In this document: one piece after another, positions 21,978 through 34,800 of the stretch
Position numbering within the stretch: position 1 is the first letter of the stretch
Layout of the letters: each line of letters begins with the position of its first letter
Program-made: the position numbers and the translations under genes
Source: Tetracladium setigerum
Lineage: Eukaryota; Ascomycota; Leotiomycetes; Helotiales
Direction: 5' to 3'
DNA length: 64,000 nt
Assembly: GCA_031472005.1 (NCBI GenBank)
Contig: PZJY01000010.1
Location: 930,001 to 994,000 of the forward strand
The notes under the pieces: generated by a model
The model's database searches: none
What the model was told of the DNA's origin: nothing
What the model saw: only the letters and a program-made list of their open reading frames with translations

Positions 21978-24900
21978 ATGGCGGTTGAAACAAGAGTACT
22001 TGTGAACGGAGAGTGGGTCACCAGGACCGTGGGGTTGGATGATGTTCTTCGCCGTCATGAAGAACAGGATGCTGAGGCTGGTCATACTGCCATGCAGCTT
22101 GAGAAGACGCCGATCTTTGGCATGTTGACGCAGACTGTCATTCAAAGTCCGCTCGTACATCATATTCTGCCTATCCGACTGAGAGGACTTGACTTTAATG
22201 ATGTTGCCTTCATAGGGGTATGTTGCTCTTTCATCTTTAAAGCTCGTTTCTCTCCTGCGGTGTAGTACAGTATCTCCGTATTCAAAAAGATGCAGATCTC
22301 GCTTGCGGATCCCATGCTCTGTAGGAAATTGTGTGAAATATAGCTGTCCCGGTATTATTCGCTTGTGTGCAACATCGCTAATCTTTTGCGGTTTGCAGGA
22401 AGAGTTCGTCCAGATCAAAGAGCTAAGAGCAGACGGCTTTCTGTGGGATCTTGCTCGCAAAGAGAACTTTGGAGCTCGGATTCGAAATGCTCGCGTCGTC
22501 GGCTCTATTGAAGACTATGAAAATGACCCTGACGTTGTTGATACCGAAGATGTCGATATGAGTGGCAGTCGAAGGGCGATGTTGCCACCTCAATTCCTTC
22601 TTCTTCAGCTCGACACTGGAGATTCAGTGTTTCTCATGTTACAACAGACTGGCCCTGAATCTTTCGAGTTCATCATCACCGGACAGCACAGGGTACCAAG
22701 AACGATGCTGGGCTGGCAGCCAGGGATGCATCTAAGCGTAGACCCAAGCTCGCGGTACATGGCTGTGGCATGTTCTGAATCACACTTTACGGTTTATGCA
22801 CTGAGGTCAAGAGAGCAACTGAAGAGTCAGCATGCCAAAGGGCTGAGCCTACAACATATCTTGGTCGATGCATATCTTCCATTTCAAGGCACGATCCAAA
22901 AGATGGAATTTCTCTACCCCTCAGGCGAAGGGAATGTTATGCTCTTAATATTGGTGATTTTCAAGGGCAGAACACGTATGGTACTTTATGAGTGGCAGCT
23001 AGGAGATGACATACGCAAGATTCGCTCGCTAAACCGCAAAGGCCATATGTTAGCACCGGCTCACCAGATGCCCTTGCTGCTCATTCCTCTCAAGTTCAAG
23101 TCGACCTTCATTCTGGTCTCTGAGAACATCATGGCCCATTTCCAAAATATCCTTGAGGGGGAGCCGCTTTGCACGGAATTTTATGACCATGTGGATCGTC
23201 CAACAGAACTTCATCATGGCTCTGGTCCTCCTTTATGGGTCGGGTGGGCTCGGCCAACCAACCGTACAAGAGACCACAATGATCGCCGAGACGATATATA
23301 CATTGCGAGAGAAGACGGCCTGCTTAAGTTCTTGGAGATTGATTGTGATGAATTTGTTGAGAGCGACATGAACGTGGGTGAGTTTGAGGGAAGGTGCGGC
23401 ACTGCTTTGGCGTGCATTGACTACAAAGATCTTAATTACGTGACCGGGGATCTTCTTATTACAGGAGGGGATTCCTGTACTGGAGGAGCTTATCTGGTAG
23501 GTTCTCTTCTCTTGATAGCGAAGGAAAATGATATTTGCGAGTATGCGCAGACACCATCACACAAGTACTGACTTTTTTGCCAGGTTCAAGCTAGAGAAAC
23601 ACCTCGTCTCATACAGCCTATCGAGAACTGGACACCGGCTCAAGACTTCTTTGCAATGTCAACAGAGCAGTCTCAACCCGGGCAAAAGTCTAAATCAAAG
23701 AATAGTAGGGAGATTATTCATCAACCAGACAGAATATTCGCATGTGTTGGACAGGGCTCGCGAGGTATGATCGCCGAGTTCAGATATGGATTAGAAGCCA
23801 GAATCGGCTTGCACTTTGACTTCGAATCTCCCATCATGCAAGCATGGTCTCTACCTTTTAGTCGTGTGGCATATGGGGACGCTGATGGCACTTTGTTCAT
23901 ACTGTCTGTTGGACAATCCTCTGTGGCGCTGCATCTTTCAGGCAACGAGACTACTGTTGAGACAGTTGTCTCCGATATGACAGCCCTTGATCTTGAACAC
24001 CATACAATTGATATAAAGCAGCAAGACGATCGGATTATACAAGTCACGGAAAAGTCGGTGGTCCTTATCGACAGCTTCGGAAGGTAAGAGTTGGAATTGG
24101 AATTTGTTGAATCTATTTTATTAACCAAGCTTTAGCAAAGTTTTTGAAGGAGCGCAGCTCTTTCATGTCCAAGAAGATGCCCAATCTGTTGGACTAGGTT
24201 CTACAATATACAATGCTGTCGTTGACGGAAGCTCGGTTCTATATACAACCATCATCGAAAACAAAACCTATCTTCTCTCGCTAGAGCTTCCAGTGAGGGA
24301 AAGCAACAGAAATAGCATCGACCTCGAGCAGGATAGCAAAACCTTGGGTCAATTTTCTGCTCGGGTGACCAGTCTCGCTACTTTCTCCTTGGATGGAACT
24401 ATGCTGGTAATAGTTGCAGAGTGGCTTGAGGATACATCGAAGGTCACTATATCATTCCAACCCACAGGATCAAATTCCGTGCGAACTATTCTGGATTTGA
24501 CTCATATTCTTAATGATGACCACATTAATATCAAAGTTGAGGCGATTGAGAGTGTGGTTGCCGTGGTACGTGGTGAAAAGCTCGTCCTGCTCTGTGGCAC
24601 GAGAAATGGTGTTTTGCTCATGCTGGACATCGATCTAAGCACTTTTGAGATACTCGGCTCAGAGCAACACCGACTTGGTGCCTCTTCGGTCAGTGTGAGG
24701 AGGGATGAAGCTCGCCATTCGCAGGAGCTCTTTCTGGCTAACTGTGATGGCAATGCATTCGCTCTTACATTCAATGCATTTCACAGCGGCAGAGGACTCG
24801 GGCCAATTCACACTCAACAAATATGGTTTACTGATGCCATTAATCCAGAACTTCCTCAACCAGGAATCAATTCCATCGCTGGGCATGTACCGAGTTTCGG

Positions 24901-26320
24901 AAATGACATCAGCTATGACAGACTACTGGTTGTCGCGGGATCGCAGATTTTACTGACATTCTTGGATACGGAAGCTAAAGCTGTTCCACGATACCTCAAG
25001 ATTGGAGGCACTCCAACACGGATTATATATTCTCACCACCTGGATGCGTTTGTTGTCGGGGCCTCAGTCGGTGGTCGTACAACACTCATGTTCATTGATC
25101 CCGAAACTGGTGAAGATCTTTCCAGCCCTTTGTTACGAAAAGGAGGCCCATCAACGACGTATATTCCTGGACTTGGTGGCTCTGGCGAACGAGTGGTCCG
25201 CTTATTCGAGTGGCAGTACGTGAAAAAACCGAGTGTTTGGAACTTCGTCATTGTCGGTACCAGTTCGGGTACCCTCCTCATCATCTCTACCGAACTAGAG
25301 GAGCGAGATGGTTCTAGAAATACTGGCAAGAAACCTCGCACCAGTCAGCGGTCTAGGATATCTTATTACACGAAAAACAAAGTCAAGCGCGAGGATCCGC
25401 TTACGGCAATCTGTGGCTTTGAGAATGGTTTAATCTGGTGTTCTGGAGAGTCCCTATACTGCCACACTCTTGATCTTAATGAAAAGAAGTTTAAAGAGGT
25501 TGCAACTTACGAGCTGCCATCGTTCGCCAGAAATCTGGAATACTCTAACGGACTTATCTATGCACTGACTCAACAGCACTCGCTTGAAGTACTAGAACTC
25601 ATTGAAACAGATGGCATTTACGAGATTGTAAGGAGGTTTGGCGACCAACTTTCGCGATACGCTCTCAACAGTATCGTCATCGATCAGCCTGATGGCCGCC
25701 CGGTACATCTAGTATCAGACAAATTGCGCTGTTTCGTGGGATTATGGCCCACCGAGAATCTGATAGCGGATACTCTTGAGACAGTCTTTGAGGGGCAGTT
25801 AGCCAGCTCTATTCTCAAGTTTCAGACTACCAAGTGTCGTCCGATCTGGGACCCAGCATGGAGCCTTCAGGGCATCGCAGGGAAGCCATCCTTTCCGACG
25901 AGCGCTGTGGCATCCCAGGAGATACTAGGCCTCACGATCGATGGCTCATTGTGCCGATTTACCATCTTAGAGCCCTCGGCATGGAGGTTCTTGCGGTTCA
26001 TCATCAATCTGTGCATGCGTTCCAAATCGGTTTGCGAATTTTACTACCATGATGGACCCGTTGAAGTAGAGGTCGTCTCCGAGCCAAAGACAATGATGCA
26101 TATTGATGGCGATATTCTACAACGCTGTCTGCGAGATCGTAGGCTCGAAGAGTTGCTGCAAGCTGGGTTTAGGGAAGCCGAGGTGGAGGATGTGTTCTCG
26201 ACGTTCGTGCGGTTGTTGCAGGGGGCTCATCAGGGTACTTTGGAGAAGAATGCCTTGCCTGGATTCTACGTTGCGCAGGCATATGCTGACTTGGAGTTGT
26301 ATCTCCGTCCTCTGCTTTAG
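21978..26320 (+). CDS. Large DDB1/CPSF-A family beta-propeller protein (MMS1-N type)
   Basis: Four exons, 21978-22217, 22399-23496, 23584-24083 and 24136-26320, give 1340 residues with no frame break. The N-terminal half resembles the MMS1-N/CPSF160-N region (VHHILPIRLRGLDFNDVAFI, FLLLQLDTGDSVFLML, HLSVDPSSRYMAVACSE). Strings of short hydrophobic strands suggest several beta-propellers, and the C-terminal part has the CPSF-A layout. The family covers DDB1, Rse1, Cft1, Mms1 and Rik1. The sequence does not look like the well-conserved DDB1 or splicing/cleavage paralogues, so it is more likely a divergent Mms1/Rik1-type adaptor in ubiquitin ligase or chromatin work. That subgroup is an inference. 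The intron sites are canonical. Confidence 0.75.
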
Positions 26321-26839
26321 TTTGGTTGAGTCACAAGCGGGTGAGTCAAATTCAGCTCTCTTTCGTATAACTAATTATACATCTGTATGCATGGAGAGCT
26401 TGAGCTGAATGCCGTCGTGGTAGAAGACTGCAATGAATGATGTTACAGACATACACGTAGATAAATAACAAAATACCCAACTTTGCAATTCGAAACCACC
26501 TGCACTTACTAAATGCCTACCTTACATTACACATTCTCAAATATCTTGCTGGTAATTAGTTAGTCTACGAGGAAGTGAACTCGCAAAGTAAACAATGCGG
26601 GGCATTTTGGGGGCGATAAGCGATAACACCGATGCATGCACGGACCATTTCCGATCGCACACAACACCCGCGCCTTCGACTTAAATTTCGCATCCTCCCC
26701 ATTCACCTTTTCCAACCTGTCAAGTGTTCTTGTGCCTTGGACTTGCCAAACGACAAAGGTCCCAACAAGGCAACCTTCGCACAGCTCCCTGCTCAACAAA
26801 GGACAATACACACTTCTTCCTCTTCTCCCTCCGCATACA
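26321..26839. other. Spacer and leader of eIF5B
   Basis: 3' flank of the DDB1-like gene, then the eIF5B leader with a pyrimidine-rich stretch just before the start codon. An in-frame open stretch runs up to 26636 but has no family-like sequence before MAPKKK. Confidence 0.55.
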
Positions 26840-29800
26840 ATGGCGCCCAAGAAGAAGAGCAACAAGAAGGGCGATGACTGGGAGGCTGATTTGGGGGAGG
26901 CACCCGCCGCAGCCCCCGTCGAGGCCGCAGAGACACCAGCAGAGACCGCGGAGGCAGATCCCGAGAATGAGTTCCCTCAGGGTGGCTTGATGGCCATGAT
27001 GCGCAAGAAGCAGAAGAAGAAGAAGGGAGGGAAGCAGGATGATGCATTGGAGGGGGAGGACCCAGTAGCTGAGGATGCCGCGGTCGATTTGGCAGAGAAG
27101 AAACCAGAGGAGGCGTCGATTGAGGATGAATTTGCGTTGCCGGATAAGAAGGGGAAGGGGAAAGCTGTGGCGGCGAAGGAGGTGGAGGAAGATGGGGAAG
27201 AGAGGGGGGCTGATGGGAAGGTTATGACGAAGGCACAGAAGGAGAAGGCCAAGAAGGAGAGAGAGAAGCAGAGGAAGAAGGAAAACGTGAGTTCTATCTA
27301 TGTGTTTTCTAGTTATTTCAAGTGCCGAAAGTGCTGACGTTATTGTAACAGGCTGCGAAGAAGAAAACCACAGGTGGTGCTGCTGCTGTAAAGGCACCTG
27401 AAGCTGCGAAGGTCGAAGAGACTAAGGTCGAAGAAGCTGCCCCTTCGAAACCCGCTGCTGCTGGAAAGGGAAAGAAATTGCCAGCTGCTTTAGCCAAACT
27501 TCAAGCACAACAAGAGGCGCTACGACGACGTGAAGAGGAGAAGGCGAGACACGAGGCAGAGGAGAAAGCGCGGATTGAGGAGGAGGAAAGGAAGGAAGCA
27601 GAGGAGGAGAAACGCAGGGAAGAGGCCAAGGCATTGAAGAAGCAGAAGGAAAAGGAGAAGATTGATCAACAGAAGAAGGACGGTACGTACCTCACCAAAG
27701 CTCAGCGGGATGAAAAGCTACGGAATGAGATGAAGTTGAAGCAGATGCTTGCAGCTGGTATCAAAGTCGGGGGTCACGGAGAAGGGGAGGAGAAGAAAAA
27801 GGCCGTTTATGACAAGAAAAAGAAGGGTGGCAGGAAGAACCCCCAAGAAATTCAGGTATGTAATGTATTGAGCACTCCTTTTTATGGGCAGAATCTGATC
27901 TCAAAACAGGCAGAAGAAGAGAAAGCTCTCGCTGAAGCAGCCGAGCGTGCTAATAAAGAAGTCCAACGAAAGCTCGCCGAAAAGGCCGAGAAGGAGGCTG
28001 CTGAGGCCAAAGCTGCCGCTGAAGTTGCCAAACCAGAGGATGATAGCGATTTGGATGACTGGGAGGTTGCTGCAGCAGAGGATGATGACGATCTGAAGGA
28101 GAGCTGGGATGCTGACTCTGACGAGGAACGTGAAAAGGCTGACGCCAAAAAGGCAGCGGCAGCGGCGGCAGCACAAGCCAAGGCAATTGCATCGCGGCCA
28201 GCACCAAAGAAGGTTGAGGAATCCGAGTCAGACAGCGATTCTGATGATTCGTCTGATGATGAAGAAACTTCTGCTCGACAAGCCGCTGAAGCTCAGAGAA
28301 AGAAGTTGGCTGCTGCTAGAAGACAAGAAGCCCACGAAGCCGCGTTGGCTGCTAGATCCAAGGATGATCTTCGCTCTCCTATTTGTTGTATTTTGGGACA
28401 CGTCGATACCGGAAAGACAAAGCTTTTGGACAAGATTCGACAAACCAATGTGCAGGAGGGCGAAGCTGGAGGAATCACGCAACAGATTGGTGCCACCTAC
28501 TTCCCCGTCGACGCTATTAGGACGAAAACCGCCGTTGTCAACCGTGATAACAGTTTCGAATTCAAGGTCCCAGGTCTCTTGGTCATCGATACTCCTGGTC
28601 ACGAGTCTTTCTCCAATCTAAGATCGAGAGGTTCTTCTCTATGTAACATTGCCATTTTGGTCGTTGATATCATGCACGGTCTTGAGCCTCAAACTCTTGA
28701 GTCGATGAAACTTCTCCGAGATAGGAAGACTCCATTCATTGTTGCACTCAACAAGATCGATCGTCTCTATGGCTGGAAGAAGGTTGAAAACAACGGCTTC
28801 CAAGAGAGTTTGGCTGTGCAGAACAAGGGTGTTCAGAACGAGTTCGCAAAGCGTCTGGCGGATACCAAGGTTGCATTTGCCGAGCAGGGTTTCAACGCCG
28901 AACTCTTCTACGAAAACAAGTCTATGGCAAAGTTCGTCTCTCTCGTGCCTACTTCAGCTCATACTGGCGAGGGTATTCCGGACATGTTGAAACTCATCAT
29001 TCAACTCACTCAAGAACGTATGGTGGGGTCTCTCATGTACCTATCAGAGGTTCAGTGTACGGTCCTGGAAGTCAAGGCAATCGAAGGTTTCGGTATGACT
29101 ATTGATGTCATTCTTTCGAACGGTATTTTGAGGGAAGGAGACCGTATTGTACTTTGCGGTGTAGAGGGTGCCATCACAACCAATGTTCGAGCTCTCTTGA
29201 CTCCAGCGCCACTGAAGGAACTACGACTGAAGTCCCAATATGTCCACAACAAAGAGGTCAAGGCAGCTCTCGGTGTCAAGATTAGCGCGCCAAACCTTGA
29301 AGGTGCCATTGCGGGTTCTCGACTTATGGTTGTAGGACCTGACGACGATGAATCAGATATCGAGGCCGAGGTAGAATCTGATTTGGGAGCTCTATTCAGT
29401 CGAGTCGAAAAGTCCGGAAAGGGTGTCACTGTTCAAGCATCTACCCTAGGATCTTTGGAGGCCTTGCTCGATTTCTTGAAGCAGTCCAAGATTCCCGTCG
29501 CCAATGTTGGTATCGGTCCAGTCTTCAAGCGTGATGTGATGAATTGCGGTACCATGCTCGAGAAGAACAAGGAGTTTGCTATCATGCTGTGCTTCGACGT
29601 CAAGGTCGACAAAGAGGCCCAGTTGTACGCCGATGAGCAAGGCATCAAGATCTTCACCGCCGATATTATTTATCATCTTTTCGACGCCTTCACAGCCCAT
29701 ATGGCGGCCGTTGCAGAGAAGAAGAAGGAGGAATCGAAACTTCTTGCTGTCTTCCCCTGCGTACTCTCCCCCGTTGCCGTCTTCAACAAGACCGGACCAA

Positions 29801-30211
29801 TTGTCATTGGTGTTGATGTGGTTGAAGGCAATCTTAGATTGCACACTCCAATTGCGGTGGTGAAGTCGAACCCTGTGACTGGCCTGAAGGAGATTATCAA
29901 CATTGGTAGAGTGTAAGTGCAACCCAATCCATATTTGTCAAACAGAAACTAATACATTAAATAGTACTAGCATCGAGCGCGATCACAAACAGATCCCCAT
30001 CTGTAAGAAGGGTCAACCTTCCGTTGCCATCAAGATTGAAATGGGATCCCACCAACCCACCTACGGCCGACAACTCGAGGAGAAGGACACACTGTACTCC
30101 CTCATTAGCAGAGCTAGTATCGATACTCTCAAGCAGTTCTACAAGTCAGATGTTACGAACGATGAGTGGAAGCTACTTATCAAGCTGAAGCCTCTGTTTG
30201 ATATTCCTTAG
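26840..30211 (+). CDS. FUN12: Translation initiation factor eIF5B (IF2-type GTPase)
   Basis: eIF5B promotes 60S joining and checks the initiator tRNA. Exons 26840-27286, 27352-27855, 27910-29912 and 29965-30211 give 1066 residues. The N-terminal third is a charged, low-complexity Lys/Glu/Ala region with predicted coiled coil, as usual for eukaryotic eIF5B. The GTPase begins near residue 475 with GHVDTGKTKLLDKI (G1), then GGITQQIGATYFP (switch I), DTPGHESF (G3) and NKIDRLYGW (G4). Domains II to IV follow (KRDVMNCGTMLEKNKEFAIM, IERDHKQIPICKKGQPSVAI). The start MAPKKKSNKKGDDWEADLG matches the family. The last intron splits the codon for V in NIGRVTS. Confidence 0.96.
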
Positions 30212-30275
30212 TTTAGTAGAGAGAGGTTAACGGAGCTGGGAAGTGGATGTTTTCTGTTCTTCGGGATGAAGTTAT

Positions 30276-30293
30276 GGGATGGGATGGGATGGG
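30276..30293 (+). repeat. GGGAT repeat with G-quadruplex potential in the eIF5B 3' flank
   Basis: Four GGG tracts separated by AT lie about 65 bases after the eIF5B stop codon, on the sense strand. They are probably in the 3' UTR. Confidence 0.7.
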
Positions 30294-30984
30294 AGGATGT
30301 ATGATGCATGAAAAAGAATGAGTTTAATGGGTTGTTTTTTCCCTTTTCGTTTTCCGTGTCTTTTCCTTTCTGTTGATTTGGTTCTCGAAGCATTGCATGG
30401 CAAAAAAAGAAGGGTGTAGATAGAAATGATAATTGTTGGTTTGCACGCCATTAAAAAAAAACCGAGTGAAGAGAAAATGCCCAGATCTAAAACTTGTTTC
30501 CGCTCTCTCTTTTGCACGGGGTGGAAATGTTGAATCATTTTATCCTGCTGTGTGGTAAGTCACCATAGCTCGGTTCATCCACCCTTGTCTCGTAATTCCG
30601 TTGCTCGCTTGAAATGTTAAATGTTTCTATCAAAAAGTATTAGCTTTCCATGCAAGATCTAATATGAAGCCGAATAATCAGACTTGATCTGATTCATGTT
30701 TGTCTCTCTCCTTTTCCCCAACCCACCCAACGGAACTCAGGCTAAGCATAAAGTAAACCAACAGGTTATTTAGCAATCCTAGAAAGCGCTTTTGATCATA
30801 TCTGACGAAAAGCTGGCAAAAAAAGATATCGTGCAGCTCCGCCTGGGAGCCCGGCTGGGCGTGCTGAAAAATCAATACATTATATGCATGCATGACTTGC
30901 AGGTTAGAAGCGCAGAACGAGGGAGGAAGGGAGGGAAAGAGCAGGAGAGGGAGAAAGGGTTGCACTTAGCCGTGGGGAATGGAT

Positions 30985-31012
30985 GAGTGAGTGAATGAAT
31001 GAATGAATGAAT
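30985..31012. repeat. TGAA/TGAG tetranucleotide repeat
   Basis: GAGTGAGTGAATGAATGAAT pattern, about seven units. Confidence 0.8.
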
Positions 31013-31825
31013 TGATGGATAGCTAGGATGGATGATGTCGTTTGTTTGGTACCGCATGCACAGTACTGCACAGTACTACTGTACCTATCTATATGGGGTT
31101 GCAGATAATGTCATGTGTACAGTAGTACTGTAGTACAGTACCCAAGCAATTTTTATTTTTTTAACAGAAAACTCTAGGAAGGCTGGAAGAGGATGGATGA
31201 TGGAGGAGAAGGAGGGCGGAATTGAATGGCTGACAGTTCTTTTGACGGAAGACTTCTAGTGAGTGAGGGGTATTTTCTGGGCGGGGGTACTGCTTTTTTA
31301 ACTGGATGGAGGGATGGATGATGGGTAGGAGGGAGAGATGGTGTGTTTGGTTGTGTTTGGTTGTTTTGGAAGAAGGTTGGTTGCCACTGACTCAGAGAGT
31401 TGCATCGAACAAGTTATCATAACTGCGGGGAGAGGGGAGGATAATTATAACCCAAAGGTGCACATATGGTATGATCTGGAGATTAAATTAAGCTCTGTTA
31501 GACTATGGGTATGTTTTGATCTAGGTATTGAAAGAGTAGTATATTCTTTCATCGAGATCTTTCGGGGTGATTATTCGAAGAAGGGAAGGAAATATGGTCC
31601 TGTACTGTACTGACTCTACTCTGTGCTACCACTGTAAGTAATCTTATCTGCAAAAGGCAGATTTGAGATCCATGAAAGCTACAACAGTTGCTACATTAGC
31701 CTAAAGTAGAAAAATATTGCGAGTAGCCGCGTGAGAGGTGTTACATTGCATCGCAGCCGGTAGGCACAGGACCTGCACATGGTATATAGAGGTGTACATC
31801 GAACGATCAGGAAGTGGTGAATGCA

Positions 31826-31853
31826 GTACTACCACTACTACCACTACTACCAC
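31826..31853. repeat. TACTACCAC-type repeat
   Basis: About three nine-base units of ACTACTACC in the gene-poor region. Confidence 0.75.
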
Positions 31854-34800
31854 CTGCCCGCTTAGCACACATATGATATTGAAAGATTGATCCGTACAAC
31901 AGCATCTTACCAGAACCATGCAAAGGAGCGAAAGGAAAGGATGTGTGTATGGCTGAACCGAAGTCTTCCCAGCCATCTGTTGTACTCGACGGGAACACAA
32001 GAATAATGTGGTGTAACAAGGACCTCGTGGCCGTGGCGTCTCCCCCTATTCTCCAATCGCCTCGACTCTTCTCTCCTTACTTCCTCGGGTATAAAACGGA
32101 AGGAGGACTTTGAGTTTGGATTTTGGCTCGGTGGTTTTGTGGTTTTGGGTTGTGCTTGTTTGCTTGTGACGTGTGTATCCAGTAGATGGTCATATTATTC
32201 TGGAATCGGACCGGATTTCGAGAGGTTTTGCCGGGAGAAGGGCTGGAGAAGTGGGCACTGTACTGTTAAATGCTGTGTCTTCAAATTTGCTTCTTGACGA
32301 TACGGTGGGTGAGGATTCAGGAGAGATACGGTGGTACGGCAGCTGGGAGGTACAAGACGCTACTTCAGAGTAGATGCGATAGAGTTGGGGAAGTCTGGAC
32401 CTGTGAGGCGCTTCACATGTGTATGACTGCATGTCCAGTATGGTGTTGTTGCAGCTAAAAGGAGCCGGGATGTAAGGAATTACCAACCGACTCTAAGCAA
32501 GGAAAAGGGCTGGAAGATGGTCGGTCCTATTTAGGATTTGAAGAACGGCAGTTGTGGAAGAGAAGCAATAATTGAAGGAACAGGGTTTGGTATTAGTTCA
32601 ATGAAATGCTTGTGATTCGAATAGACGATGCAGGGAGAGCCAGGTCGGCATGAGATCTACAATGGTAGTGTAAACTGCCTGTGTAGTAGTTGAAAACTCA
32701 ATGATTTGTTCCGAGGTGTTTGGTTTTGGGAAGCATTGCTCGGCGAATTATTTAAAACAAAACATATATTCTCCATTTGGAAGGTATCATAAACGTCCAC
32801 CTCAGCCACTGTGAAGCTGCAGCCTACAGATTGTATTTAAAAGGGGCTTGAGAATGCATGAAGTGTCTGAATTCAAGAAAATAGGAGCTAGTTCGATTGA
32901 CACGGAGGATGAGGAGAGGTTGAGACGCGAGATCTGCGAGGCGTTGTCAACACACTTGCGAGGCAAAACACACGAACTCAAAATGACGAGCAGCCAGCCT
33001 TGGAATTTCAGAAATGAAGTCCATTTGGAATGATACGGAGTAAGCATGAAGTAAAAAGAGAACTATACGTCCGACGGCGACGTGGTTGATGCTGATCAAG
33101 AATTGCCACCAGGCTCGCTTAAGGACAACAAACCACCAAAGAAAGACACACGACGTATGTGGAAGTACTTACAACTTTGCAAGACCGAATGGAGACAACA
33201 GTACCCAGGAGAGGTGGTCGGTCGACACCTGCTGAGACGATACGAACCCTTTTTGAGCAAAATCATAACACCCTGATGGATCTTCAATCTCTCCCCGGCT
33301 TGGCCTTTGAGGAATCCGAAGATGCTGAAAGCATGGGATAAAGTTGGAGAGATTGGAGACGACATCGCAGCAGCCAGTAGAAGCAGATACCATTTGTAAA
33401 AAGAAAGACATACTCGGGAAGCCGCAAGAGCTATCCTATCCCCGAGGTATTTGAAATTGAACCCCTTTTCCACAGAAATTCGCTTGAGCAATTCTCATCC
33501 CCTGTGATAGAGTAAATTGTAGGTACTATTGGGTGGTCAGTGGTCACCCTGGAGTGGCGAAGCCGTAGGGTGAGACATCTTGCCCCTTTCCAGAAAATTT
33601 CTAGAAGGTGAAAGGAAGGGATGGGGGTCATCATTTCGGAAATTAATTTCGAGACACTCTCTGGGACCTGTGAGGTGGATTAGTGGATGGAAACGTTCCA
33701 GGTGGTTGTTTCTTTTAATCAATTAACACTGGCAACAAGGTCAGTGTCATACTGGTAGGCAGGCCACAGAAATTTGTTGCTGGTTTCAAGGCGAGAGGAG
33801 TTCGTGGTCGGAGATTAACGTTGGGAAAAAGGAGGGATGATTCGCTTGCCCGTCCATCCACAACATGGTTGCCACGTTTAACGTGAGATTCGAGAAGGAT
33901 TGAAGAACAACCCAAATTATGAATCCACAGTGGCCGGAGAAAGCGACCACCATGCCTATTGCCTACTACCTGCAAAGTTTCAGAACAGCGAGTGTACAAT
34001 AATTCTGAAAACTGGTAGGACATGGATGTAACCGCTAATATTTGACCTCTGTACGGTAAACTGGTGAACAGTACCTTCGGCGTTTGCATCAACGGCGCAG
34101 AGAGCGAGACACTCCAAAAAGGTTTCAGAGTGGTTGGCCACACGGCATTTGAGTCGATTTGAAGCTTGATCTTTGAAGATCACTGAGAATACAAGACACT
34201 CTTGCCTTCATTCGGGTAACTCGTGTGGTGAATGTCTCAGCTGACTTCCGCCGGTGGATTTGGGAATAATAAAGGAAGTAGGCGGAACAGTTTTATCAAG
34301 TACTCTGACCTGCTCGAAGGCAAAGAAGCACTGTAGAAAAAGTCCCATGTTTAGGGAGGATGTTGTAATAATGGGACGCCGTAGTCATCAGTTTTCCCCT
34401 TCCACACACTCGGGGAAGAAGTAAGTAGTAGTGTAATACGGGTGATGATTCAGATGAACTGCTGCGCAAATTCGGCTTCCTGTGAATATTCTGCAATAAT
34501 ATGCAGCTTATCTGAAGCATTGCTTGCGAACTGCTGCCAGGCCGCTTCGCTGACGATGGCTGATGCCCCAAAGAGGAATTTGTGAAGCAACAACGCAGCC
34601 GCTGGCCCTCGGCTGCCGTTGCTGGTGAACCGGACGAGAGAGGGAGGGGAGGGACATCCTGGGAAAAACGTGGCCATTGAATCTTGACGCAAAAGCCCCT
34701 GCAACGCTTCCTGCAAGCCCAGGGAGCTCCCGGTGAGGAGGACATGGTCGCCCTTTTCTGCGTGCACGCTGATTGGGGGGAGATTTGGTGGGTTGCGAGG

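Noticed and set aside
33082..33491. Overlapping open frames on both strands near 33.1-33.5 kb
   Set aside because: No family features on either strand, and no consistent splice pattern that extends them.
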